From positions 1-64,000 of the forward strand of contig NZ_NPBY01000078.1 of NCBI RefSeq assembly GCF_002272015.1: DNA of 64,000 bases, read 5' to 3'. Positions within the stretch are counted from its first letter, which is position 1. Each line of letters begins with the position of its first letter. Origin of the DNA: Paenibacillus campinasensis (GTDB lineage Bacteria > Bacillota > Bacilli > Paenibacillales > Paenibacillaceae). The notes under the pieces were generated by a model that saw nothing but the letters and a program-made list of their open reading frames with translations, had not been told where the DNA came from and made no database searches. This document shows positions 1 to 7,472 of the stretch, in pieces. The position numbers and the translations under genes were made by a program.

Positions 1-9
1 GAACAACCG

Positions 10-49
10 AATAAAGCCCGTTATCGAATATTCGATAACGGGCTTTATT
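10..49. terminator. Perfect 40-nt palindrome, bidirectional terminator
   Basis: Positions 10-29 and 30-49 are exact reverse complements. The core CCCGTTATCG is flanked by A-rich and T-rich ends, so the RNA would form a stem with a U-rich tail on either strand. It probably ends transcription of the gene left of the window and of the minus-strand ArsR operon. Positions 50-177 hold no gene that I can support. Confidence 0.75.
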
Positions 50-177
50 ATTTACAGCATGAATGGTTAAGGAAATGAAATTCATGTAGTCAGTCTAATT
101 ATTATTGAGTATGGAGTAGTCGGCTCAAATTTTTGCATGAAGAATATGGGGGAACTCTGCCGCCAGACAGGTATAAA

Positions 178-890
178 CTAAGTTCTCTCGGCTGGTGTCC
201 GTTGACCGTAAGGCAAGACGGTGAGCGTCGTCTGCATCGGCTGTCCGTTTCTGATCCATGTTAGCGTGTAGGATCCCCGGGCTGCATAGAGGTTACTTTT
301 TCCTCGAGTTGGTCATAGTTCTGGATACAATGATCATCCGCCTGCACTATGACATCACCTGCCTCGATAATGCCATCTGCAGACGTATTAGGAATAACCT
401 CGAGGACCTTGGTGCCAGACACTTCGTGATCCTGGTATGTATAATGCTGAACACCGATCCAACTAGTCCAGAAGGAAGAGCGGATGTCTTTGCTATCCTC
501 AAGCACATATTTCATATTCTGCATAAAACGATACGTACCAAACGCCATATTGTCCATCATCATATACTCTTGTTCACTGGCCCAGTGTCCAGTGTATTCA
601 ATCGCGACCAGTGTTCCATCAGCATGCTCTTCGAGCGTCCATATTGTGAACTCTCCGGCTTCGTTCTGAAGGGCCAGCTTCTTGTATGGAATCAGCTCAA
701 CGATCTTACCTCGGTAAGAGACGCCCCACCCATAATCCAGTTCGACAATCCCTCCTACGGTCAGGTCGATTCGACAATGACGTGTCTCCCAGCGGTTTCG
801 CTCCTCGGGATCGGTTAATGCGCTCCATGCTCGTTCTGGTGTCGAGCGGATCAGAATCTCTCTTTTGACATGGTTAAAAATGTTTCCCAT
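178..890 (-). pseudogene. START/AHSA1-like domain protein with C-terminal PDZ-like segment, frameshifted
   Basis: The start ATG at 890 (MGNIFNHVKREILI) follows the ArsR stop at 892 and has GAGGAG about 8 bases upstream, so the longer start at 908 was not used. Residues 1-140 look like an SRPBCC/AHSA1 domain (TPERAWSALTDPEERNRW, the WTLEEHADGT strand, a long C-terminal helix). The remainder (VLEVIPNTSADGIIEAGDVI) looks like a PDZ domain. The open frame stops at 261 just after MQPGD. In the next frame the missing last PDZ strands follow (SYTLTWIRNGQ, then QTTLTVLPYG) up to a stop at 178. One extra base in the C-run at 275-278 would join them into a protein of about 237 residues. AHSA1 proteins next to ArsR regulators are common; their ligands are mostly unknown. 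This is either a real frameshift or a sequencing error. Confidence 0.7.
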
Positions 891-891
891 A

Positions 892-1200
892 CTAAGACTC
901 CTCCTCAAGATATTGTTTCAATCGATTCAGCTTGTTGTCCAGAATACGTCCGATTTCATTCTGAAGACGCTGATACTCTACTTCGAAAACAGGGGTATTT
1001 AATCGGTAAAAGCAATATTTACCTTCCCGTCGCTCGAGTACAAGCTTCTCTTCTAACAAAATAGCAAGGTGTTTCTTAATTGCAGGCTGTGAGATGGTAA
1101 ACGACTTTACAATCTCCAATTGGGGAAGTTCCCGTTCAGCTAACATATTCAGAATCTGTCTTCGGATGGGATCGGATATAGCCCGGTATATATCGCTCAT
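892..1200 (-). CDS. ArsR-family winged-helix transcriptional regulator
   Basis: A 102-residue protein with the ArsR fold: SDPIRRQILNMLAE helix, recognition region TISQPAIKKHLAILLEEKLV, and the wing RREGKYCFYRL. No cysteine cluster of the metal-sensing type is visible (the only Cys is in the wing), so it belongs with the ArsR subgroup that controls a neighbouring AHSA1 gene. The start MSDIYRAIS at 1200 has GGAGA upstream; the longer frame to 1233 would begin inside the operator. It is probably co-transcribed with the START-like gene and autorepressed at the palindrome directly upstream. The inducing signal cannot be told from sequence. Confidence 0.85.
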   Translation of the reverse strand: MSDIYRAISDPIRRQILNMLAERELPQLEIVKSFTISQPAIKKHLAILLEEKLVLERREGKYCFYRLNTPVFEVEYQRLQNEIGRILDNKLNRLKQYLEEES

Positions 1201-1223
1201 CCAGTATCTCCTTCCTGAATAAA

Positions 1224-1277
1224 ATATAACCATAAGGTTATATGAAATAGATTAATCCTATTCAGCATAGATGTCAA
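1224..1277 (-). promoter_or_regulatory. Promoter and palindromic operator of the arsR-START operon
   Basis: On the minus strand TTGACA (1272-1277) and TAATCT (1249-1254) are separated by 17 bases. Just downstream, over the expected transcription start, lies the perfect palindrome ATATAACC-ATAA-GGTTATAT (1224-1243). Position, size and symmetry fit an ArsR autorepressor site. Confidence 0.7.
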
Positions 1278-1297
1278 ATTTTTTATAAAAACAACTA

Positions 1298-1326
1298 TTT
1301 ACAATACCAAAACACTAGTGTACTAT
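1298..1326 (+). promoter_or_regulatory. SigA-type promoter of the ABC module with palindrome at the -10
   Basis: TTTACA (1298-1303), 17-base spacer, TACTAT (1321-1326). The palindrome ACACTAGTGT (1312-1321) overlaps the edge of the -10 box and is a candidate operator, plausibly for the YtrA-type regulator encoded at 3204. Confidence 0.6.
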
Positions 1327-1362
1327 TTAACTATGACACCAACACGGATGAGGAGTGGAAAC

Positions 1363-2373
1363 ATGAACGGATCATATGCGCCCGCCGAGCGGGAGGCGCA
1401 CGGGGGAGCCGGAAATGCAGCAATGGCGGTCTCGGAAACCAGCCAAGCGGTTCTGTCAGTAGCAGGCGTGACGAAAGCGATCGGCAATCGAAAGATTGTC
1501 GACGGGCTGACCTTTGATATTTACCGGGGGGAGGTTGTAGGTTTGCTAGGCCCTAACGGTGCAGGCAAGACAACAACCATCCGGATGATTGTAGGCCTGA
1601 TTGAAATGACCAGCGGTGATGTGTTCGTCCAGGGGCATAGTATTAAGAAGGATTTTGTAAATGCAATTCGTTACATCGGTGGGATTATCGAGAATCCCGA
1701 GTTCTATCCATACATGAGCGGCTATGACAACTTGAGACAGTATCAACGCATGGCCGAGGGTGTGAGCATCGGAAGGATTATGGAAGTGGTGAAGCTGGTC
1801 GGACTGCAGGATGCGATTCATAAGAAGGTCCGCGCCTACTCGTTAGGGATGCGTCAGCGGCTTGGGATCGCCCAGGCATTGCTGCACAGCCCTTCCATCC
1901 TGATTCTGGATGAGCCGACGAACGGACTGGATCCGGCAGGCATTCGCGAAATGCGAGATTACTTGAAGAAGATTGCTAAGGAAGAGGGCATATCCATACT
2001 CGTCTCAAGTCATCTTCTGTCGGAGATGGAATTGATGTGCAGCCGGGTTGTAGTCATTCAGGAGGGCAAGCTGTTAACCGAGCGCTTGATTGGTGAGCAT
2101 TCGGCGGATAATGTTCAGCAGCAGGTGATGATCTCGCTACGAGTAAACGATGTCGAGCTGGCACAGCAGACAGCGAAGCTTCATCAAGGGATCCAGGTGC
2201 TGGACGCGCAGCCGGATAACGGGACAGTCACAGTACAGCTCCCAGAGGAGGATATCCCTTCACTTGTGGATTCCTTGTCTGCAGCAAGAGTAAGAGTCTA
2301 CCGCATAGAAGAGTGCAAGTCCTCGCTTGAGGATGAGTTCCTGAAATGGACAGGAGGGAATCGCATTGCGTAG
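1363..2373 (+). CDS. ABC transporter ATP-binding protein (BcrA/YtrB type)
   Basis: A 336-residue cytoplasmic ATPase. Walker A GPNGAGKT at residues 63-70, signature SLGMRQR near 160, Walker B LILDEP near 180, D-loop NGLDP, and switch histidine in LVSSHLL near 217. The last 100 residues form the extra C-terminal domain seen in bacitracin-type and lantibiotic-immunity-type ATPases. The first 28 residues are a low-complexity extension. The start at 1363 is set by GAGGAG 7-8 bases upstream; the frame opens earlier, at 1318, inside the promoter. It pairs with the permease that overlaps its end by 8 bases. Substrate unknown; export of a peptide antibiotic or sensing of envelope stress is the usual role of the family. 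Confidence 0.9.
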   Translation: MNGSYAPAEREAHGGAGNAAMAVSETSQAVLSVAGVTKAIGNRKIVDGLTFDIYRGEVVGLLGPNGAGKTTTIRMIVGLIEMTSGDVFVQGHSIKKDFVNAIRYIGGIIENPEFYPYMSGYDNLRQYQRMAEGVSIGRIMEVVKLVGLQDAIHKKVRAYSLGMRQRLGIAQALLHSPSILILDEPTNGLDPAGIREMRDYLKKIAKEEGISILVSSHLLSEMELMCSRVVVIQEGKLLTERLIGEHSADNVQQQVMISLRVNDVELAQQTAKLHQGIQVLDAQPDNGTVTVQLPEEDIPSLVDSLSAARVRVYRIEECKSSLEDEFLKWTGGNRIA

Positions 2374-3130
2374 CTTTGGGTATTTGCTCTGGAATGAGTG
2401 GTTGAAAATGTTTAAGAAACGCAGCTTCTTTATACCGTATCTTTTGCTGGCAGGGATGGTCATTTTTGTGGCGTTTATTCTGTCCGAGTTCGCGCAGGGT
2501 TCGGCGGATGGCTATGGTTTTGCGGAGATGGCGCTGTCGACAAGAGGTATGGGGGCCATGCTGACACTGCTTGCGATTGTTATGACGGCCGGCACCGTTT
2601 CGAAGGAGCACAGCATGGGCACGATCAAGTTTTTGCTGATTCGGGCGCAGACGCGGACCAAGATTCTGGCGTCGAAATATGTCATGGTGCTGATCTACTC
2701 CGCAACGCTTGTTGTTTTTCTCGGAGTGATTGCTGTATTGACCGGACAAATTGTGTTTGGCCCGGGGGATGGGGCCGGGGCGACTACGTTCAGTGAGGTG
2801 CTTAGGGCCGGCGTTTACAACTTGGTGTATACTGCCGTCTATGTGACTTTGGCCTTCACAGCTGGCATTCTCACCCGATCCACAGGATCGGCCATCGGTA
2901 TCGGCATGTTTATGATCGTGGCGGAAAGCCTCGCCGTCCAGCTGCTAGCCAGATATAGCTGGTCCAAATATTTGCTGTTTTTCAACGTCGATCTGTCCAT
3001 GTATGATGGAGGCGCCGGATCAGTATTTCCGGGCATGAGTTTAATGTTTTCTATTATTGTTCTCGCTGCATACCTTCTCTTCTTTCTTATGGCTGGATTT
3101 ATCACGTTTAATAAACGGGATGTCGCCTAG
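2366..3130 (+). CDS. ABC-2 type permease
   Basis: A 254-residue membrane protein with six hydrophobic segments typical of ABC-2 permeases, for example IPYLLLAGMVIFVAFIL near 23-39, MLTLLAIVMTAGTV, VLIYSATLVVFLGVIAVL, and a final segment IIVLAAYLLFFLMAGFI. It starts with TTG at 2366, 8 bases inside the ATPase gene, with AGGAGGG upstream. The motif SKEHSMGTIKFLLIRAQTR, in which a cytoplasmic helix follows the second membrane segment, is characteristic of BcrB/NatB-like permeases. It forms the channel half of the exporter with the upstream ATPase. Confidence 0.85.
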   Translation: MRSFGYLLWNEWLKMFKKRSFFIPYLLLAGMVIFVAFILSEFAQGSADGYGFAEMALSTRGMGAMLTLLAIVMTAGTVSKEHSMGTIKFLLIRAQTRTKILASKYVMVLIYSATLVVFLGVIAVLTGQIVFGPGDGAGATTFSEVLRAGVYNLVYTAVYVTLAFTAGILTRSTGSAIGIGMFMIVAESLAVQLLARYSWSKYLLFFNVDLSMYDGGAGSVFPGMSLMFSIIVLAAYLLFFLMAGFITFNKRDVA

Positions 3131-3150
3131 GAAAATGAGCTAGTGCAAAC

Positions 3151-3162
3151 AACGCTAGTATA
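3151..3162 (+). promoter_or_regulatory. Possible second copy of the ABC-module operator
   Basis: AACGCTAGTATA here matches AACACTAGTGTA at 1311-1322 in ten of twelve positions. It sits 42 bases before the GntR gene in the only sizeable gap of the module. No good -35/-10 pair goes with it, so this is a weak call. Confidence 0.3.
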
Positions 3163-3203
3163 GGTGCATGTAGGGAAGAGTGGCCGAAAGGAGTAACGGG
3201 AGC

Positions 3204-3566
3204 ATGAGTATTGAGTTCGATAATAACCTGCCGATCTATTTGCAAATTATGACTTACCTGAAGAAAGAAATCGTGATCGGAAAGCTTCGGCCCGGTGATA
3301 AAATTCCATCTGTCCGTGAGCTTGCAGCAGAGCTGCAAATCAATCCGAATACAGTGCAGCGAACCTTTCAAGAATTGGAGCGTGAAGGTATCGTGGAAAC
3401 ACGTCGCGGCTTGGGCCGATTCGTAACCAGTGAGGAAGAGAAAATTATGACGATAAAAAAAGAGATGGCTGGCGAACTGCTGGAGAATTTCATCAAAGGC
3501 ATGCAGGAGCTGGGCTTTGAAGAGCAAGACATCGTAGCGATCGTAACCGATGCGGTGAAACCATAA
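3204..3566 (+). CDS. GntR-family regulator, YtrA subfamily
   Basis: A 120-residue repressor. The winged helix-turn-helix covers about residues 8-75 (PIYLQIMTYLKKEIVIGKL, then SVRELAAELQINPNTVQRTF, wing RRGLGRFV). Only a short two-helix tail follows, the hallmark of YtrA-type GntR proteins, which lack a large ligand-binding domain. The ATG at 3204 has AAAGGAG 10 bases upstream; a GTG at 3180 is in frame but has no ribosome site. YtrA homologues control ABC exporters that respond to cell-wall-active antibiotics, so it probably represses the flanking ABC genes. Confidence 0.9.
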   Translation: MSIEFDNNLPIYLQIMTYLKKEIVIGKLRPGDKIPSVRELAAELQINPNTVQRTFQELEREGIVETRRGLGRFVTSEEEKIMTIKKEMAGELLENFIKGMQELGFEEQDIVAIVTDAVKP

Positions 3567-3587
3567 CCGGTAATAGGAGAAGGGAGA

Positions 3588-4298
3588 ATGTACAGCATGG
3601 ATCAACTGCTTCAATTCGACCATGTCAGTAAAGTATATATGCGAGGAAGAACAGCTCTTAACAACGTATCCCTGAACATTGGCAGCGGAAAAATCATCGG
3701 ACTGCTGGGGACCAACGGGAGCGGAAAGAGCACCTTTATGAAGATTGCCGCCGGACTGCTGCAGCCCTCCTCAGGCCATGTGACGATCAGCGGAACCCCG
3801 GTCGGGCTTGATACCAAGTCTATCGTCTCGTTCATGCCGGACCGGCCGCTGACGGAAGCATGGATGAAGGTGTCGGATGCGGTCGCATTTTTTCAGGATT
3901 TCTACCAGGACTTCGATGTCCAGAAGGCACACAACATGCTGGAATTTATGAATATTCAGCTTAACGATCGAATCAGCGCGCTGTCCAAAGGGATGAATGA
4001 GAGACTGCAGCTGACGCTGGCACTGTCCCGCAATGCCCGGCTGTATATGCTGGATGAACCGATCGGAGGGGTGGACCCGGTAGCCAGAGGCAAAATTCTG
4101 GACGCGATTGTGGAGTTCTATAATGAGGACAGCTCACTGATCATTTCCACACATCTTGTAAGGGACATTGAACGAATATTTGATGAAGTTGTGTTTATAC
4201 GAAATGGTGAAATTGTGCTGCATGATGAAGTTGAGAATATCCGCATGAAGCATGGAAAAAGTGTAGATGAGATGTTCAAAGGGGTGTTCGCGGAATGA
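3588..4298 (+). CDS. ABC transporter ATP-binding protein (YtrB type)
   Basis: A 236-residue ATPase. Walker A GTNGSGKS at residues 41-48, degenerate signature LSKGMNERLQ, Walker B LYMLDEP, switch histidine in ISTHLV. It is shorter than the first ATPase and lacks its C-terminal domain, so the two are not recent duplicates. The start ATG follows GGAGAAGGGAG; an in-frame ATG lies three codons later. Its stop overlaps the permease start by 4 bases. The arrangement GntR-ATPase-permease matches the core of B. subtilis ytrABC. Confidence 0.9.
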   Translation: MYSMDQLLQFDHVSKVYMRGRTALNNVSLNIGSGKIIGLLGTNGSGKSTFMKIAAGLLQPSSGHVTISGTPVGLDTKSIVSFMPDRPLTEAWMKVSDAVAFFQDFYQDFDVQKAHNMLEFMNIQLNDRISALSKGMNERLQLTLALSRNARLYMLDEPIGGVDPVARGKILDAIVEFYNEDSSLIISTHLVRDIERIFDEVVFIRNGEIVLHDEVENIRMKHGKSVDEMFKGVFAE

Positions 4299-5029
4299 TA
4301 AGGCTTCTGAAATACGACTGGAAACGCAACTCTACCACGGTGCTAGGAGCACTCGTAGTTCTGATCATTGCTCAAATCGCCATCATGGTCATGGGATTCA
4401 TGTGGGGATGGCTTCCGGCCGCTATGCTGGGTCTCGGTATCATGGCCTACAGCTCCGTTGGTGTGCTAATGGTAGTGCTTGTGGTGAAAACCTTCGACTA
4501 TAACATCAAGAGCTATCAGCGGCGTCTGCTCCCCCTCCATTCCATATGGTCGATTCTGTCCCCCTTGCTGATGGGGTGTCTCGGTGTGCTGTGCTTAGGT
4601 GCAGTGGTTCTGCTTCACTTGTGGATGTACTTCAACCTGCTTGGTCTTCACGATTCCAGCTTGGCATTCCACACCGTTTTCGATAATTGGGACTACCTGA
4701 AGGCACTGATCATGCTCGTTTGGAACTTTATCTTCCTGATGCTGACGATTTTCTTTGCTACTGCAGTATCTAGAACTACATCAAGTAGAGCCGGAGTCTG
4801 GATCGGCATCCTTACATTCCTTGTGCTGCACTCTATCATCGGATGGGTGTCCCAAAAGCTGTTTGGAGATGGATACTGGTCGCAAAGCGGGTCTATTAAC
4901 GAAGAAGGAGTGTTCTTTCAACTTGGCCCGGTGGGTCAGTCCTGGGGGGATGCGATACTTGAAGTTATAGTCTCCATCCTCCTCCTGTATGCAACAGCAT
5001 ATCTGATTGAACGGAAGGTAGCAGCCTGA
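4295..5029 (+). CDS. Integral membrane ABC permease partner
   Basis: A 244-residue protein with six strongly hydrophobic segments (starting VLGALVVLIIAQIAIMVMGF, ending EVIVSILLLYATAYLIE) and little else that is recognisable, as usual for YtrC/YtrD-like permeases. A short N-terminal RLLKYDWKRN amphipathic stretch precedes the first segment. The start ATGA overlap with the upstream stop implies translational coupling to the ATPase at 3588. It is the last gene of the module; a terminator follows within 50 bases. Confidence 0.8.
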   Translation: MIRLLKYDWKRNSTTVLGALVVLIIAQIAIMVMGFMWGWLPAAMLGLGIMAYSSVGVLMVVLVVKTFDYNIKSYQRRLLPLHSIWSILSPLLMGCLGVLCLGAVVLLHLWMYFNLLGLHDSSLAFHTVFDNWDYLKALIMLVWNFIFLMLTIFFATAVSRTTSSRAGVWIGILTFLVLHSIIGWVSQKLFGDGYWSQSGSINEEGVFFQLGPVGQSWGDAILEVIVSILLLYATAYLIERKVAA

Positions 5030-5077
5030 GCAAGTCGCGGTTATTACGAAATATGGGTTTTAAAAATAGACAACGAA

Positions 5078-5120
5078 GGCAAGCTCGGTGACCGAATGGG
5101 CCGAGCTTGCCATTTCTTTT
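5078..5120 (+). terminator. Rho-independent terminator of the ABC module
   Basis: GGCAAGCTCGG (5078-5088) pairs exactly with CCGAGCTTGCC (5101-5111), 12-base loop, then ATTTCTTTT. Confidence 0.85.
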
Positions 5121-5132
5121 ACCATCAAACAT

Positions 5133-5173
5133 TATAACGTTATATTCACATCGCTATGAATCTATGCTATGCT
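5133..5173 (+). promoter_or_regulatory. Promoter and candidate operator of the dga-like operon
   Basis: TTCACA (5145-5150), 17 bases, TATGCT (5168-5173). The perfect palindrome TATAACGTTATA (5133-5144) abuts the -35 box and is a candidate site for the GntR regulator that ends this operon. The -10 box overlaps an in-frame ATG at 5169, which argues against that ATG as start of the first gene. Confidence 0.5.
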
Positions 5174-5288
5174 AGGGAAGACAGTAAGATGGATAGCAGT
5201 AACTGGAACGGATTCATTAAGCAAATGGCTCAGGACAGTCAGTATAGGAATTGCAACAGGGAATGGGAAAGGAAGGGATGAGGCCATC

Positions 5289-6389
5289 TTGGAAAAGCAA
5301 CTCGTAATTCGCAATGTCCAGACGGTACAGGGTACATCAATGGATATTGTCGTTGAGAACGGCCGGATTGCGGCTATAACCCCGGCTAACTCGGCCCAGG
5401 GGGATAAAGTGTATGACGGCTCGGGACAGTATGTCTCCAGCGGCTGGATCGATATGCATGTGCATGCGGTTCCCGGATTGGATCCCTACGGTGACGAAAT
5501 TGATGAGATTGGCGTCAAGCAAGGGGTAGCCACCATTGTAGACGCAGGCAGCTGCGGTGCAGACCGTATCGGAGAACTGGCGCAGGATGCAGCGCGGGCC
5601 AAGACCAACGTGCTCGCATTCCTGAACATTTCGCACATCGGGCTGGAGCGCATTGATGAGCTGTCGAATCTGGACTGGATTGATGCTGAGCGCGTCATGG
5701 AAGCGCTCGGGTCTTACCGGGATATAATTGTCGGACTGAAGGCAAGGATTAGCCGGAGCGTCGTTAAGGAGCAAGGAGTGGAGCCGCTGCGGCGGGCGAG
5801 GAAGCTGTCGCTTGATACATCGCTGCCGCTGATGGTGCATATCGGCTCAGGCCCTCCCGGGATTGAACAGGTCATTTCCCTGCTGGAGAAGGGCGACATC
5901 GTTACCCATTACTTGAACGGGAAGGCGAACAATCTGTTCACCCCGGATGGTAACCCGTTGCCGGCGCTTCAGGAAGCTATTGCGCGCGGGGTACATCTGG
6001 ACGTCGGGCATGGAACTGCCAGCTTCTCCTTCCGGGTCGCCGAATTTGCCAGAAGACACGGGATTGCCCCGAACACGATCAGTTCGGATATTTACAGAGG
6101 TAACCGGTTGAACGGCCCGGTGTACAGTCTGGCTCATGTGATGTCCAAGTTTTTGCTGCTGGGCTACAGCCTGAACGAAGTGATTGCAGCAGTGACTGAA
6201 GCAGCAGCCGTCTGGCTGGGAAGGCCTGAGCTTGGGCGGATCCAGGTTGGGGATCCTGCGCATCTGACGCTGTTTACCGTCACCGAGGGGGATATTGAAC
6301 TGACGGACTCCGAGGGAGAGACGAGAATTGCCAAACGATATATTGAGCCAAAAGGAGTTGTGGTCCATGGATCATTCACTGCATGCTAA
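5289..6389 (+). CDS. Amidohydrolase/deacetylase-family metallohydrolase (EF0837-like)
   Basis: A 366-residue amidohydrolase-superfamily enzyme. Metal-site motifs appear in order: HVHAVPG (HxH on strand 1), a lysine in GLKARISR that is likely carboxylated, MVHIGSG, VTHYLNG, and the catalytic aspartate in ISSDIYRGN. Enzymes of this subgroup hydrolyse N-acyl or cyclic amide bonds; the true substrate of the EF0837 group is not firmly known to me. I chose TTG at 5289 (MEKQLVIRNVQ) because a purine-rich site, GGGATGAGG, lies 5 bases upstream and because the earlier in-frame ATG at 5169 lies in the promoter. The next gene starts 22 bases before its end. In this operon it may remove an acyl group from an amino sugar acid before the ammonia lyase acts. 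Confidence 0.8.
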   Translation: MEKQLVIRNVQTVQGTSMDIVVENGRIAAITPANSAQGDKVYDGSGQYVSSGWIDMHVHAVPGLDPYGDEIDEIGVKQGVATIVDAGSCGADRIGELAQDAARAKTNVLAFLNISHIGLERIDELSNLDWIDAERVMEALGSYRDIIVGLKARISRSVVKEQGVEPLRRARKLSLDTSLPLMVHIGSGPPGIEQVISLLEKGDIVTHYLNGKANNLFTPDGNPLPALQEAIARGVHLDVGHGTASFSFRVAEFARRHGIAPNTISSDIYRGNRLNGPVYSLAHVMSKFLLLGYSLNEVIAAVTEAAAVWLGRPELGRIQVGDPAHLTLFTVTEGDIELTDSEGETRIAKRYIEPKGVVVHGSFTAC

Positions 6390-7470
6390 ATACGGATTGA
6401 AGCGAGTTGTTAATGCGAGCGGGCGCATGAGCATTCTCGGGGTGTCAGCCCCGACGGATACGGTCATGGAAGCGATGAGAATCGGCGGACAGAGTTATGT
6501 GGAAATTGCCGATCTGGTGGACAAAGCTGGCGACTACATCGCCCGTATCCTTGGATCGGAGGCTGCGGTCGTGGTGAACTCGGCTTCCAGCGGCATCGCG
6601 CTGTCCGTGGCGGCGATTGTGACCCAGGGCAACCGCAGACGAAGCGACAGGCTGCATCAAGAACCGATCGCGAACAATGAGATCATCATGCTCAAAGGGC
6701 ATAATGTTCAGTATGGGGCGCCGGTAGAGACGATGGTATACCTTGGCGGCGGCAAAGTCGTTGAGGTGGGGTATGCCAATGAAGGCCGCAAGGAGCATAT
6801 TGAGGAGGCCATCGGCGAGCATACCGCGGCTATTTTATATGTGAAGTCCCATCACTGTGTTCAGAAGAATATGATATCGGTTGAGGAAGCCGCCGAGGTG
6901 GCACGGGCGCATGACATTCCGCTGATCATCGATGCGGCAGCCGAGGAAGACATCCATAAATATGTGAAGTACGGCGATCTGGCTATATACAGCGGGTCGA
7001 AAGCGATTGAAGGGCCCACCTCCGGCATCGTGGGCGGCAAGCGTCAGTATATCGAATGGGTGAAGGTACAGCTTCACGGCATTGGTCGCAGCATGAAGGT
7101 GGGCAAAGAGACCACGTTTGGCTTGCTGCAGGCGCTGGATGAATACATCGTCAAGGAAGACAAGAGTGAGCAGGAGAAGGCCGCGCTGGAAGCCCTGAAG
7201 GGGCTGTCTGCTCTCTCGGGCATCGAGGTTGCGATTGTGCAGGATGAGGCAGGACGTGCGATATTCCGGGGCCGGGTGAAGGTGAATCCGGATGAGGCAG
7301 GCGTGACAGCCAAGGAGATGAACGATCAGCTCCGCGAGGGCGCAATTGCCATCTACACGAGGGACTACGGCGTGCGTCAGGGTTATTTCGATATCGATCC
7401 GCGCTCTTTGGCGGGAGACGATTTGCAGGTCATTATTTCAAGAATTCAGCAAATAGCAGGAGGCAAATAA
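6367..7470 (+). CDS. dgaE: DgaE-family PLP-dependent ammonia lyase (SelA-like fold)
   Basis: A 367-residue aminotransferase-fold enzyme related to selenocysteine synthase. The PLP lysine is in YSGSKAIEGPTSGIVGG near residue 215, with IIDAAAEED (PLP-pairing aspartate) about 30 residues before. In Salmonella, DgaE converts D-glucosaminate-6-phosphate to 2-keto-3-deoxy-6-phosphogluconate plus ammonia. Immediate linkage to a DgaF-like aldolase supports the same reaction type here. The start at 6367 has AAAGGAG 9 bases upstream, inside the end of the amidohydrolase gene. Not selenocysteine synthase: no selB or tRNA-Sec is nearby, and the gene sits in a sugar-acid operon. Confidence 0.8.
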   Translation: MDHSLHAKYGLKRVVNASGRMSILGVSAPTDTVMEAMRIGGQSYVEIADLVDKAGDYIARILGSEAAVVVNSASSGIALSVAAIVTQGNRRRSDRLHQEPIANNEIIMLKGHNVQYGAPVETMVYLGGGKVVEVGYANEGRKEHIEEAIGEHTAAILYVKSHHCVQKNMISVEEAAEVARAHDIPLIIDAAAEEDIHKYVKYGDLAIYSGSKAIEGPTSGIVGGKRQYIEWVKVQLHGIGRSMKVGKETTFGLLQALDEYIVKEDKSEQEKAALEALKGLSALSGIEVAIVQDEAGRAIFRGRVKVNPDEAGVTAKEMNDQLREGAIAIYTRDYGVRQGYFDIDPRSLAGDDLQVIISRIQQIAGGK

Positions 7471-7472
7471 TT

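Noticed and set aside
271..284. BamHI-SmaI-like string in the frameshifted gene, resembling a cloning-vector polylinker
   Set aside because: Both sides of it code for parts of one PDZ-like domain, so it is native sequence rather than vector.
258..818. 186-codon plus-strand frame opposite the START-PDZ gene
   Set aside because: No ribosome site and no recognisable motif; the opposite strand codes for a known domain.
6367..7470. Selenocysteine synthase (SelA)
   Set aside because: The fold is shared, but the operon context and short length fit DgaE; no selB or tRNA-Sec is seen.
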